Positions 35,310-44,813 of a DNA stretch of 64,000 bases are shown here, one piece after another; position 1 is the stretch's first letter; each line of letters opens with the position of its first letter. A model generated the notes under the pieces. The model ran no database searches. It had not been told where the DNA came from and saw only the letters and a list, made by a program, of their open reading frames with translations. The DNA is from Undibacterium cyanobacteriorum (GTDB lineage Bacteria > Pseudomonadota > Gammaproteobacteria > Burkholderiales > Burkholderiaceae_D): contig NZ_CP133720.1 of the NCBI RefSeq assembly GCF_031326225.1, forward strand, positions 3,658,001 to 3,722,000, given 5' to 3'. The translations under genes and the position numbers were made by a program.

Positions 35310-37001
35310 ATGAGCCCAGTTTCTTTCAAACGGCGCCTTCTCGGTGCCAGCATCAGTGCAGCCATCTGTGCGGCCCTCATTCAGCCTTATGCGCATGCCG
35401 CTACCACGGTCAAAGAAATACCACCGACAAAACCCAAACTTGTAGTGGTGCTCGTTGTCGATGGCCTGCCGCAAGAACAAATTCAGCGTTACCGCGACCA
35501 ATTTGGTGAAGGTGGCTTTAAGCGTCTACTTACTCAAGGTGCATGGTATAGCGATGCTCATCAAGCGCATGGAGTGACCCTCACTGCGGTGGGACATTCG
35601 GCGGTACTCACTGGTGCCTATCCTTACCAACACGGCATTATCGGCAATAACTGGATTGATCCAACGACACTAGCAAACGTCTACTGTACTGAAGATAGTC
35701 GTTACACCTATCTCGGCGAAGATACGAAAGCCGGTGACGGTACTTCGCCTGCCAATCTCAAGGTGAATACGGTTGGTGATGAACTTCGCTACGCTACCGG
35801 AAAACAATCAAAAGTCATCACCGTTTCTGGTAAAGACCGCGGTGCGATTTTATTAGCGGGCAAAACTGGCACTGCCTACATGATGATGAAGAAATCAGGC
35901 AACTTCGCCAGCAGCACCTACTACATGCAATCTTATCCAGCATGGCGTGAACAGTACGTCGCTGGCAAACCACAAGACAAATATTATGGTCAGCGGTGGA
36001 ACTTGCTACTTGATGAAAAAGCCTACGCCAACGATGCCAATGACAGCGTAATTATCCCGGGCGCACCGAAGGCCAACGATCGCTTGCCGATGATCTATGC
36101 CAGCTCTTCCGGCAAACCCGATCCCGAATACTACGAAAGTCTGTTCACAGGTCCATTCGTCGATGAAATGACCTTGGAATTTGCGAAAGCTGCCGTCGAT
36201 GGTGAAAAACTCGGTGCGAATCCTGCAGGCGTTCCCGATATTCTCGGTGTCAGCCTGTCTAGCCATGATTACGTCAATCATCGCTGGGGACCAGAAAGTC
36301 GCATGTCACATGATCATCTCCAACGACTTGATCGTATGCTGGCGAAGTTCTTTGACTATCTCGATAAGAAAGTCGGCCTCGACAATAGCTTAGTCTTGCT
36401 CACTGCGGACCATGGTTTTCCTAACACCCCAGAGTTCGCACGTGATCATCAACTTGATGCCGCCCGAATTGATGGAAAAGAATTGGTCAATGCCCTCAAT
36501 CTCCATCTGCAAAACAAATTTGGCATCGACAAACTCGTCAAAAAGTTATCTGCACCGACCGTTCTGCTCGATTATGCCAAGTTAGAAACCAAAGGCTTAA
36601 AGCGTGAAGATCTCGAAAATGCAGTGGCCCAATTTGTATTGAAATATCCCGGTATCGCTGATGCCTATACCCGTACTCAACTTGAAAGTGGCAATGTCCC
36701 GAATAACCGCATTGCGAAGCTGATGCAACGTGGCTGGAACCGTCAGGTCTCTGGTGATGTGATGATCGTGTTGAAACCGTATTGGTATTTCGGTAGCGAC
36801 GATCATGGTACTTCACATGGTTCACCGTATCGCTACGACACCAATGTGCCGCTCATGATCATGGGAAAACCATGGATCAAACCGGGCAACTACGGACACT
36901 ATGCTGAGGTAGTCGATATTGCACCAACCTTGGCGCACCTATTGCGAGTACGTTCACCAGCGGGAACTGAAGGTCGAGTACTTGTAGAAGCTTTAAAGTA
37001 A
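35310..37001 (+). CDS. Periplasmic alkaline phosphatase, PafA-like
   Basis: 563 residues from ATG 35310; a GTG at 35277 would add 11 residues. Residues 1-30 are a signal peptide ending in QPYAHA. Alkaline-phosphatase-superfamily metal sites are visible: Asp in VVLVVDGLP (~50), the nucleophile region LTAVGHSAVLTGAYPYQHG (~91-109), SSHDYVNH (~317), LTADHG (~366) and HGTSHGSPYRYDT (~498). It should hydrolyse phosphomonoesters in the periplasm without a PhoA-type sequence. It is transcribed alone with a strong terminator; no Pho box was recognised in the 212-nt gap upstream. Confidence 0.92.
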   Translation: MSPVSFKRRLLGASISAAICAALIQPYAHAATTVKEIPPTKPKLVVVLVVDGLPQEQIQRYRDQFGEGGFKRLLTQGAWYSDAHQAHGVTLTAVGHSAVLTGAYPYQHGIIGNNWIDPTTLANVYCTEDSRYTYLGEDTKAGDGTSPANLKVNTVGDELRYATGKQSKVITVSGKDRGAILLAGKTGTAYMMMKKSGNFASSTYYMQSYPAWREQYVAGKPQDKYYGQRWNLLLDEKAYANDANDSVIIPGAPKANDRLPMIYASSSGKPDPEYYESLFTGPFVDEMTLEFAKAAVDGEKLGANPAGVPDILGVSLSSHDYVNHRWGPESRMSHDHLQRLDRMLAKFFDYLDKKVGLDNSLVLLTADHGFPNTPEFARDHQLDAARIDGKELVNALNLHLQNKFGIDKLVKKLSAPTVLLDYAKLETKGLKREDLENAVAQFVLKYPGIADAYTRTQLESGNVPNNRIAKLMQRGWNRQVSGDVMIVLKPYWYFGSDDHGTSHGSPYRYDTNVPLMIMGKPWIKPGNYGHYAEVVDIAPTLAHLLRVRSPAGTEGRVLVEALK

Positions 37002-37040
37002 GACGGAAGTTGCAATAGGCAAAACCAAGCGCCCCCAAAA

Positions 37041-37076
37041 AAGCCGGAAGTGAACACAATCACCTCCGGCTTTTTT
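37041..37076. terminator. Bidirectional terminator between phosphatase and RND gene
   Basis: 12-bp stem AAGCCGGAAGTG / CACCTCCGGCTT with one mismatch, six T on the right and a run of A on the left, so it can end both the phosphatase transcript (+) and the convergent efflux transcript (-). Confidence 0.85.
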
Positions 37077-37141
37077 ACGTCTCTGTTCGATCTCTTTTTC
37101 GGAATTCTTTTCTATCTCTTCGCTCGAACTTAATTAGCCCC

Positions 37142-40100
37142 TTAACTGCGAACCACTCTGGATTTAAAAGGCCACATCAAGAAACGGAACACTAAACGGA
37201 CAAAGATCAACGTCAGGATGGCTTCGACGAAAGTCATGACGAAAGCAACAAACGCATTCCAACGTTCTGCACGTCGGCCATACTTCGCAAACATGCGATC
37301 ACGTGCAATCTCAATACTGTCGTAGAACGTCGGCACCACCAGCAAAGTCAACAGTGTTGAAGTGATCGTGCCACCGATAATCGCAATTGCCAACGGACGA
37401 TAGAATTCACCACCCTCGCCTACACCAATCGCCACAGGCAACATACCTGCAATCAATGCGAAAGTCGTCATCAAAATCGGACGCAAACGCATGCGACCAG
37501 CATACATTAAAGCTTCTTCTCTATCATGACCTTCGGCTTCACGCGCTCTTGCGCAATCGAGCAACAAGATTGCATTCTTTGCCACCAAGCCCATCAACAT
37601 GATAATGCCGATAAAACTCATGAGATTCAATGTGCCGCCTGTGACCAATAAGGCGATCACCACACCAATCAAACTCAAAGGCAAGGACAACATCACGGCA
37701 CCCGGTGCAGTAAATGAACCAAACTGCATTACCAAGATGAGATACATCAAACCAATCCCCATTACCAAGGCGATCGTCATTTCCGTGAACAACTCTTGTT
37801 GATTCTTCGCCGAACCTGCCAATTCGATACCGTAGCCGTTAGGGAAGTTAATCGACTTCGCTATTTTCAAGGCTTCCGATGTCACTTCACCTGGCGAACG
37901 TCCTTGCACGTTCGCCGAAACCGCGATCATACGCTTTCCATCGGCATGCTCTATCCGTGCAGGACCTTTGCCCATACTGATATCCGCAATCTGCTCCAAA
38001 GGCACCATCTTATCGGTGCCCGTCACGGCGATCGGCAAAGTTTCGATATTGTCGGCACTTACACGATCAGCAGGGTCTAAACGGACTGAAACGTCGCGCG
38101 TTTCTCCGGTTGGGTCAACCCAATCACCGACCTCAACACCAGCAAAGGCCACGCGTAAAGCGGTTGCCGCATCACTGACTGAGATCCCTAACGAGTTGGC
38201 CAGGCCACGATTCAATTCGATTTGTAATTCGTCTTTAGGATCTTGCTCAGACAAACCGACATCGACCGCGCCAGGGACCTTACGCAACTTCTCCATGAAG
38301 TCGCTTGTAATTTCCATTAACTTACGCGAGTCTTCGCCAGAGAAACGAATTTGCACGGGCTTGCCGCCGCCATTATTCAAATCGTCTTGCACCACATACT
38401 CGGCACCGACCAAGGTGCCAACCAAGGCGCGCAAGCTGACGGCAACTTCAGCGGCAGAACGTTTGCGCTCTGTGCTCTTACCGATGTCGACATACACACG
38501 ACCACCAGTGATATTAACGCTCGAATTCGTCGCCACTGTTTCGGGCAAAGTGCGCGCCAATTCCGCCGCTTTCTCCACTTTCAAACGCGAGTACTCCAAG
38601 CTCGAACTAGAAGGCGTACGAATATTGATCATCAAGTTGCCACTATCGGACGCAGGCAAGAAACTGGTTCCACCAAATTTCACGTGTAAAGCAATCGCCC
38701 CAACAAAGCTCGCCATCGCAATCACAGCCATCCAACGACGATGATGCAGCGCCCAAGCGATCACATTACCGTAGCTCTCCGCCTTGCTATCGAACCACTT
38801 ATTAAATCTCTCGAGAGTCAGACTGATGCCAGTCTTCGGCGCATGGTGATGCCCAGGTGGATCGCCCCAGAAAGCTGACAACATAGGATCAAGCGTGAAT
38901 GAAATAAACAAACTCACGGCCACCGAACTCGTCACCGTCAACGCAAACGGACGGAACCATTCTCCAGAGACACCTGGCATGAAGGCCACTGGAATAAATA
39001 CGGCCATAATCGAGAAGGTCGTTGCAGCCACCGCTAAACCAATTTCTGCTGTACCGTTCAAAGCCGCAGTGCGGCGATCCGAACCCTTCTCCATGTGACG
39101 CACAATATTTTCACGTACTACAATGGCGTCGTCGATCAAAACCCCGATGGCTAAGGACAAGCCGAGCAGTGTCATGAAGTTCAGCGTAAAGCCGCATAAC
39201 CAGACCGCGATGAAAGCAGCGATCACCGAGGTCGGCAAACTCAAGGCGGTAATCAAAGTCGAACGCCAAGAATTCAAAAAGACGTAGACCACAAAAATCG
39301 TCAACACCGCGCCAAAGATCAATGCCTCAATCACGTTGTTCAAGTTCTTTTGGGCATTCTTACCGCCGTCCTGTGTGATTTCTAGCTTGGTGCCTTCAGG
39401 CAGCGTCTTATTAATTTCGTCGACTTGTTTGCGCACACGATTGGCGACCGTCACTGTTGATGCATCGCGCGACTTCATCACCATCAAACCAACGTTAGGA
39501 TTACCATTGCGCACGCTGAAACCATTGATTTCGGCGAAGCCATCTTGAATCGTCGCCACTTGCGCTAAGCGAATCACTTCAGCGCCGCGACGTTTGACGA
39601 CAATTTGTTCGAACTCCACAGGTGACTCTAAACGACCGACCAAACGAATACTTTTCTCGTCCATCACACCACGCACTTTACCCACTGGCGCTGTCGCATT
39701 CTGGGTTCGCAAAGCATTGACAACTTCCGTCACCGATACATTGAACTCACGAAGTTTTTGCGCCTTAAGTAGAACGCTCAATTCCCGTTTCAGAGAACCG
39801 TTCACGCCGACGGTGGCCACGCCATCAATGGCGCGGAAACGATCAGATAAATCATCTTCGGCTAAACGTGAGATCTCTGCGTGCGTTTTGGTTTTGGAAG
39901 ATAAAGCCATTTGCATGATCGGCTGATCATTGGGATCACGCCGCTCGATAATCGGCTCACGCATTTCAGTCGGCAATTTGTAACGCACGGCAGCAATCGC
40001 ATTACGCACATCATCCGATGCTTCGATCATATTGCGATCAAAATTGAAGCGCAGCTGGAAGTAGGCACTACCTTCACTGGCTGTCGCATTGAGTTGCGTC

Positions 40101-40330
40101 ACGCCGGAAATACTTTGGAGCGACTTCTCGATACGATTCACAATTTCGCGCTCGACCGTCTCTGGAGACGCACCAGGATACGGCACAGAAACACCCAATA
40201 CTGGTTCTTGTACATTGGGGATTTCATTCACACGCAGTTTGGACAAGGCGAGCAAACCGACACACATCAAAACAATGATGATGACTATGGTCGCTACCGG
40301 CCTTTTAATACTAAAGTCTGATAGAAACAT
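37142..40330 (-). CDS. RND-family efflux transporter permease
   Basis: 1062 residues from ATG 40330 (GGAAAA upstream), the usual length of HAE1-type inner-membrane RND pumps. It begins with FLSDFSIKRPVATIV, has the first porter domains after helix 1, the helix-4 proton-relay acids in GVLIDDAIVVREN, and a second repeat with GLVAKNAILLLDCAR. It works with the lipoprotein adaptor encoded just upstream (one base between the genes) and needs a TolC-like channel that is not encoded here. The substrate is probably hydrophobic drugs or metabolites; it is not a heavy-metal CusA type by these motifs. Confidence 0.95.
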   Translation of the reverse strand: MFLSDFSIKRPVATIVIIIVLMCVGLLALSKLRVNEIPNVQEPVLGVSVPYPGASPETVEREIVNRIEKSLQSISGVTQLNATASEGSAYFQLRFNFDRNMIEASDDVRNAIAAVRYKLPTEMREPIIERRDPNDQPIMQMALSSKTKTHAEISRLAEDDLSDRFRAIDGVATVGVNGSLKRELSVLLKAQKLREFNVSVTEVVNALRTQNATAPVGKVRGVMDEKSIRLVGRLESPVEFEQIVVKRRGAEVIRLAQVATIQDGFAEINGFSVRNGNPNVGLMVMKSRDASTVTVANRVRKQVDEINKTLPEGTKLEITQDGGKNAQKNLNNVIEALIFGAVLTIFVVYVFLNSWRSTLITALSLPTSVIAAFIAVWLCGFTLNFMTLLGLSLAIGVLIDDAIVVRENIVRHMEKGSDRRTAALNGTAEIGLAVAATTFSIMAVFIPVAFMPGVSGEWFRPFALTVTSSVAVSLFISFTLDPMLSAFWGDPPGHHHAPKTGISLTLERFNKWFDSKAESYGNVIAWALHHRRWMAVIAMASFVGAIALHVKFGGTSFLPASDSGNLMINIRTPSSSSLEYSRLKVEKAAELARTLPETVATNSSVNITGGRVYVDIGKSTERKRSAAEVAVSLRALVGTLVGAEYVVQDDLNNGGGKPVQIRFSGEDSRKLMEITSDFMEKLRKVPGAVDVGLSEQDPKDELQIELNRGLANSLGISVSDAATALRVAFAGVEVGDWVDPTGETRDVSVRLDPADRVSADNIETLPIAVTGTDKMVPLEQIADISMGKGPARIEHADGKRMIAVSANVQGRSPGEVTSEALKIAKSINFPNGYGIELAGSAKNQQELFTEMTIALVMGIGLMYLILVMQFGSFTAPGAVMLSLPLSLIGVVIALLVTGGTLNLMSFIGIIMLMGLVAKNAILLLDCARAREAEGHDREEALMYAGRMRLRPILMTTFALIAGMLPVAIGVGEGGEFYRPLAIAIIGGTITSTLLTLLVVPTFYDSIEIARDRMFAKYGRRAERWNAFVAFVMTFVEAILTLIFVRLVFRFLMWPFKSRVVRS

Positions 40331-40331
40331 A

Positions 40332-41534
40332 TTATTTTCCTGTCGCAGATGCGGATGGAGTGTTTGCTGAAGAGCTAGAGCTTGCACCTGCAGCAGCTGA
40401 TGCGCTCACAGCAGCATTTGTTGTCGATGCAGAAGTCGCTCCTGCGGATGGGATCATCACCACTTTCGATCCATCTTTAAAAGTGGACATCGGTTGACGC
40501 AGCACTTTGTCGCCAGCTTTGAGTCCCGACAACACGGCATAATCACCGCGTCGTACATCACGCTCACCGACTGTGATCTGCAAACGCTTCAACAAGCCAT
40601 CTTGCAAAGCCCACACAAAAGTCTTATCACCGTCGCGCACCAATGCCCCGCTCATGACCGTCAGAGCTTGGCTGCTTCCTGCCTCGATGCGACCCTCAGC
40701 ATATAAACCGGACACCTTAGGCTGACTAGAACCAACGAAGTCCACTAGAACCTCAACTTGGCGCGTGGTCGCATTCGCCGCTGGATCAACGCGACGCACT
40801 TTGCCAACGAATTGCTGGTCGTAGCCATTGATACGGAAACTCACCGACTGCCCCGCTTTGACGACATTGACCGATTCCGCAGAAACCAAGCCTTGGAAAC
40901 GCAAACTGGTCGGATCGATGACCTTCATGATCTCTTTACCGATTTGGGCGGTGTCGCCGTTCGACACTTTACGTTCACTGACAATGCCATCAAAAGGCGC
41001 GCGAATTTCGGTCCGTTGCACTTGCTGACGCGCGGCAACCACACGGGCTTTGGCAGCGACTAATTCGCTTTGGGCATTATTGCGACGGATCTCTGCATCT
41101 TCTAAAGCCTGCATTGAAGTCATACCGGAGGCACGCAAGGTCTTCAGGCGTTCCAATTGACGCTCAGCTTGATCGAGCGTTTGTTGGGCCGCACGCGCTG
41201 CTTGTTCACTCGATGCCAATTGATCGCGGAAGCTAGTGTCGTCTAGACGTGCCAGTAGGTCACCTTTGCGTACGACCTCACCGTTTTCACGCATGACCTG
41301 CATCACGATGGCAGAAACTTCAGCGCGCAGGTCGGCTTTACGTTCGGGCTGGATTGAACCGGTAATCACGGGCCCAGAAGCCAAGGCATTGTTTTCGATA
41401 GTGAAGTAATCTTCTTTTGTCACTTGCACAGTCACTTGTGCTGAAGCACTGGCGCTGGCGGACTGATTTGCGCCCTTCTTGCATGCGCTCACACTAAGAC
41501 ACAATGCGAGAATGAGTAGACTAGGTCGCAACAT
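40332..41534 (-). CDS. RND efflux periplasmic adaptor lipoprotein (membrane fusion protein)
   Basis: 400 residues from ATG 41534, with GGGAGA upstream. A lipoprotein signal ends in the lipobox LSVSAC (Cys at ~residue 18), anchoring it in the periplasm. The adaptor order is visible: barrel-sandwich segment VMRENGEVVRKGDLLARLD, a long helical hairpin (~95-160), RAPFDGIVSERKVSNGD as second sandwich half, then the beta-barrel domain. The mature N-terminus is Ser/Ala-rich and the C-terminal ~35 residues are a Ser/Ala low-complexity tail. It lies in one operon with the RND permease. Confidence 0.95.
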   Translation of the reverse strand: MLRPSLLILALCLSVSACKKGANQSASASASAQVTVQVTKEDYFTIENNALASGPVITGSIQPERKADLRAEVSAIVMQVMRENGEVVRKGDLLARLDDTSFRDQLASSEQAARAAQQTLDQAERQLERLKTLRASGMTSMQALEDAEIRRNNAQSELVAAKARVVAARQQVQRTEIRAPFDGIVSERKVSNGDTAQIGKEIMKVIDPTSLRFQGLVSAESVNVVKAGQSVSFRINGYDQQFVGKVRRVDPAANATTRQVEVLVDFVGSSQPKVSGLYAEGRIEAGSSQALTVMSGALVRDGDKTFVWALQDGLLKRLQITVGERDVRRGDYAVLSGLKAGDKVLRQPMSTFKDGSKVVMIPSAGATSASTTNAAVSASAAAGASSSSSANTPSASATGK

Positions 41535-41955
41535 AATAAAATCTCCCTTAGATGAATCGAGCTTTGAACGCGTTACCATACGTAAAGTTCCTACATTTGT
41601 CACGAAGTGGCGACGAATTTACGGCTTGGAGGAACGAACTTACGAAAACGTGCTTTTTCAGTTTTTGCTGAGCGCCTTCAAAGCACTACATAAATAATCA
41701 AAATAGCTAATTAAAAAAATATTAAATCTTGTACTGCTAATGCTGTTTCAATTGCTGCTTCGATTGAAATTAGCCCCGCTTCCACTTATACTGCGACGCG
41801 CGCGACACAATCGCCGATTTTTCATCCATTACCCATGGCATGAAAACCTGTAGAACACCCGTAATAAAACTAAACCATTTCATCCACTTATTTTTGCGGC
41901 CTCAGCGTAAGCAGCAAAACGCTCGCTTCACCTGTATCCGCGCGGAGCCATAAGC
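41535..41955. other. Divergent intergenic region, efflux operon / dehydrogenase
   Basis: 421 nt with no credible gene. It holds the good promoter of the dehydrogenase at 41764-41792; no repressor gene for the efflux pump lies in or next to it. Confidence 0.6.
41764..41792 (+). promoter_or_regulatory. Sigma-70 promoter of the leucine dehydrogenase-like gene
   Basis: TTGAAA (5/6), exactly 17 nt, TATACT (5/6). The implied leader is about 155 nt. Confidence 0.6.
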
Positions 41956-42987
41956 ATGACCGCCTTTGTATTCAACGAAGTCAATTTTGACAATCACGAA
42001 CAAGTCGTTTTCGCCTCTGAAGCCAAATCCGGCTTGAAAGCCATCATCGCCGTCCACAACACCAACCTCGGCCCAGCTATGGGTGGTTGCCGTATGTGGA
42101 ATTACGCCACTGAAGCCGAAGCAGTGCGCGACGTATTGCGTCTCTCACGCGGTATGACTTACAAAAACGCCGTTGCTGGCTTGCCTATCGGCGGCGGCAA
42201 GAGCGTAATTATCGGCAATCCAAAAACAGATAAAACCCCTGCTTTGTTCGAAGCCCTTGGTGAAGCACTCGAACGTTTGGCGGGCCGCTATATTACCGCA
42301 GAAGACGTTGGTACAAGTCCTGCTGATATGGCTTCGGTTGCGAGCAAAACAAAATACGTTGCTGGCTTGGGCGATCGTGGGGACCCATCTCCTTTCACAG
42401 CCTTAGGCTGCTTCGTTGGTGCACAAGCTGCTGTCAAACATCACTTCAAACGTGATAGCTTCGATGGCTTGACCGTGGCATTACAAGGTCTGGGCCATGT
42501 TGGTTACGACTATGCACGTCGCTTACATGAAGCTGGTGCAAAATTGGTGGTCGCTGATATCGACCAAAACTCTTTGAAACGCGCTCAAGAAGAATTTGGC
42601 GCAACCATCGTTGATGTCAATGCGATTTACGACGTTGATGCTGACATCTACGCACCATGTGCACTCGGTGCGACTTTGAATCCTGACACCTTGTCTCGCC
42701 TCAAAGTAAAAATCGTCGCAGGTGGTGCAAACAATCAATTGGCAACTCCAGAAATGGGTGAAGCTTGCCGTCAAAAAGGTATTTTGTATGCACCAGATTT
42801 CGTCATCAACGCTGGCGGTATCATCAAAGTTTGCTACGAATACATGAACACACCAGAAGACGGCATGGATGCCCATGTTCGTCGCATCGGTGAAACTTTG
42901 GCTGAAGTATTCGTCCGCGCTGATGCTGAAGGCGTACCTACCAGCGTGATCGCTGATCGTTTGGCGGAAGAACGTTTCAAAAAATAA
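41956..42987 (+). CDS. Leucine/branched-chain amino-acid dehydrogenase (Glu/Leu/Phe/Val dehydrogenase family)
   Basis: 343 residues, the short dehydrogenase class (Glu dehydrogenases are longer). The Gly-rich catalytic segment AGLPIGGGKSVI with the active-site Lys is at about residues 74-85, GPAMGGCRMW precedes it, and the NAD-binding Rossmann motif LQGLGHVGYDYARRL is at ~177-191. It catalyses reversible oxidative deamination of branched-chain or aromatic amino acids to 2-oxo acids. The exact substrate is uncertain; the CRMW and PIGGGKS context is most like leucine dehydrogenase. Single gene with its own promoter and terminator. Confidence 0.9.
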   Translation: MTAFVFNEVNFDNHEQVVFASEAKSGLKAIIAVHNTNLGPAMGGCRMWNYATEAEAVRDVLRLSRGMTYKNAVAGLPIGGGKSVIIGNPKTDKTPALFEALGEALERLAGRYITAEDVGTSPADMASVASKTKYVAGLGDRGDPSPFTALGCFVGAQAAVKHHFKRDSFDGLTVALQGLGHVGYDYARRLHEAGAKLVVADIDQNSLKRAQEEFGATIVDVNAIYDVDADIYAPCALGATLNPDTLSRLKVKIVAGGANNQLATPEMGEACRQKGILYAPDFVINAGGIIKVCYEYMNTPEDGMDAHVRRIGETLAEVFVRADAEGVPTSVIADRLAEERFKK

Positions 42988-43044
42988 GCTTCACAAGTCG
43001 AGATTGAGGTTCTTTTTTCCAAGGAGCCCAATCGATCGGCGATA

Positions 43045-43084
43045 AAAAAATCCCAGATCAGCAAAAGCTCATCTGGGATTTTTT
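43045..43084. terminator. Bidirectional terminator after the dehydrogenase gene
   Basis: Perfect 14-bp stem AAAAAATCCCAGAT / ATCTGGGATTTTTT; serves the dehydrogenase (+) and the convergent porin/binding-protein pair (-). Confidence 0.9.
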
Positions 43085-43109
43085 ATTGCAAAGAATTCGC
43101 TGCCCAATA

Positions 43110-43529
43110 CTATGGTGTGAAAACCACCTTCACACTGCTATTGACGGCACTCTTTTCGATCACGCCTATGCAGTTTGGATTTGCTGCAATCAGCTTGATG
43201 GTTTCGGCGGAGTCAGCCACATCGCGAGGCGCGCTTCCTTTGCCACTAAATACCAAGCGGGACCAAATTGCCTTCGCTTGTGCTTCATTCTTACCTAGCA
43301 CTTTTTCAAAAAATTCCGTACGAGTACCACCGGAACTTGGCAATAAGGGCAATGCCTGACCGCCGCCAGGAAACTCCTTAGAATTTCCCAAATAGATGTC
43401 CGCGACCTGATCTTTGGTGAGACTTGCCACCGAGCTCTTTGACGACACCACAATGACGTTTTCAGCTTGCGCGAGATTTGCACACACAAACAATGCCGCT
43501 GCTAACAAGGTTTTCGTTGATAGTTTCAT
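43110..43529 (-). CDS. Short periplasmic phosphate-binding-like (PBP) domain protein
   Basis: 139 residues: signal peptide 1-22 (ending LAQAEN) and one PBP-like domain with VADIYLGNSKEFPGG, a segment also found in PstS-type proteins. Full PstS is about 330-350 residues, so this is a single-domain, shortened form, and no pstCAB genes are here. It follows the porin gene on the same strand after 12 nt, so the pair is probably one operon; it may bind or sense phosphate near the porin. Ligand binding is inference: the ligand residues were not mapped. Confidence 0.8.
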   Translation of the reverse strand: MKLSTKTLLAAALFVCANLAQAENVIVVSSKSSVASLTKDQVADIYLGNSKEFPGGGQALPLLPSSGGTRTEFFEKVLGKNEAQAKAIWSRLVFSGKGSAPRDVADSAETIKLIAANPNCIGVIEKSAVNSSVKVVFTP

Positions 43530-43541
43530 GGTTGGCCTCGC

Positions 43542-44813
43542 TTAGAATACAAAATCAAGATTCACGGTGAGCATCGACACTTTTCCGTCGAAGCCACTTG
43601 GCTTACCAAGCATCGAGGTCTCGTAGCTGTAGTAACCATTAGAAGCACCAACCGCTGGATACTTCATCTTTGCCATTTCTAATTGCGTCTTCAGGGCGAA
43701 ATTTTTCGCAAAGTCCCAACGTACACCAATCATATTCACGGTACGGCTAGAATCGCCGGTCGCAATGTAAGATTCATTCAGATAATTCAGTTGTGCCTTC
43801 AATGCGGCAGGCGCGAATGGCCCTGGTGTTAAATTCGGTTTGGTTGCATCAAACTGATACCGACCTGTACCAATGTAAGGCGTAAAGTTGCCGATGCGGC
43901 GTGCTCCCAAAAGATTCCATCCTGTGACGGAAGCAATCACCACCGAGTTAGTATCGCGCTTCGCCCATTCAGCTTGCGCCAACCATTCACCATCATCATA
44001 GCTCGCGCCGATGGTCGAAATCGTCGCGGTAATTCCTTTTCTTGGCGCTACCGCATCAATCGCGGAGGCGCAGTTGGTACAGGCCGCCGCTGGAATTGCT
44101 TTCAGACTCGCGATATTCGCTTCAACGGAAGGAGAATTAAGTGATGCTTCGTACCAAGAGTAGCCAGTGCGAACCGACCAACTATCTTGCGCCCATTTTA
44201 AAGACAGGCCTTTTACACGATTCAAATCAACGTCGCCACCTGCCACGCTGACCTTGGTCTTACCGAAGAAACCTTCGACTTGCACATTGCCTTGGCCGAC
44301 GCGTTTGTCCCACCGCATGGTCGCACCATCTTGATAAGTAATCGGGTTCACTTGATAGATTTCCGATTGTGGACGTGCTGTCGTCTGTGCGTAACTCAGA
44401 TTGCGGTAGTCAGACATAATAAAAATCGGCGCTACGGTACGTCCAATTTTGAAATCGAATTCCGAGGAAATTGGGTAGGAAATATAGGCCCACTCGACGG
44501 TTGGCTGATTGCTTCCGTTGACATCCTTTTTGGAAATCAACTGAACCACGCCTTTGAGATTGCCATGCGGATTAACCGTCATTTGCAAAGAGGCCTGACT
44601 ATCACCGTCGAACTTCCATTCATTAAATGACAAAGTCCGCTGTCTTTGCTCAGTGCGGACACCTGCCACGGTGCTATTTCCTTTGTAGCCACCAACGGTA
44701 CCAAAACCATCAACCTTAAACCAATCACTGAATTCATCTGCACGTGCAGCGCTACTCAGTGTTAGTAGTGAAATGCCAGCTATTACAAGTGGATAAATTT
44801 GACGCGCTTTCAT
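43542..44813 (-). CDS. Outer-membrane porin-like protein
   Basis: 423 residues from ATG 44813 (AAGGAAAA upstream). A signal peptide of ~26 residues ends at AARAD. The mature protein has repeated amphipathic strands, many aromatic residues and ends with VNLDFVF, the terminal Phe typical of barrels. The early WFKVDGFGTVGGYKG and QTTARPQSEIYQVNP segments do not match classical trimeric porins exactly, so the subfamily is left open. It is the first gene of a two-gene unit with the PBP-like protein. Two Cys (around residue 238) may form a loop disulphide. Confidence 0.8.
   Translation of the reverse strand: MKARQIYPLVIAGISLLTLSSAARADEFSDWFKVDGFGTVGGYKGNSTVAGVRTEQRQRTLSFNEWKFDGDSQASLQMTVNPHGNLKGVVQLISKKDVNGSNQPTVEWAYISYPISSEFDFKIGRTVAPIFIMSDYRNLSYAQTTARPQSEIYQVNPITYQDGATMRWDKRVGQGNVQVEGFFGKTKVSVAGGDVDLNRVKGLSLKWAQDSWSVRTGYSWYEASLNSPSVEANIASLKAIPAAACTNCASAIDAVAPRKGITATISTIGASYDDGEWLAQAEWAKRDTNSVVIASVTGWNLLGARRIGNFTPYIGTGRYQFDATKPNLTPGPFAPAALKAQLNYLNESYIATGDSSRTVNMIGVRWDFAKNFALKTQLEMAKMKYPAVGASNGYYSYETSMLGKPSGFDGKVSMLTVNLDFVF

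Noticed and set aside
41479..41697. Open frame running out of the adaptor gene into the gap
   Set aside because: It overlaps the start of the adaptor gene on the other strand and has no ribosome site or conserved features.
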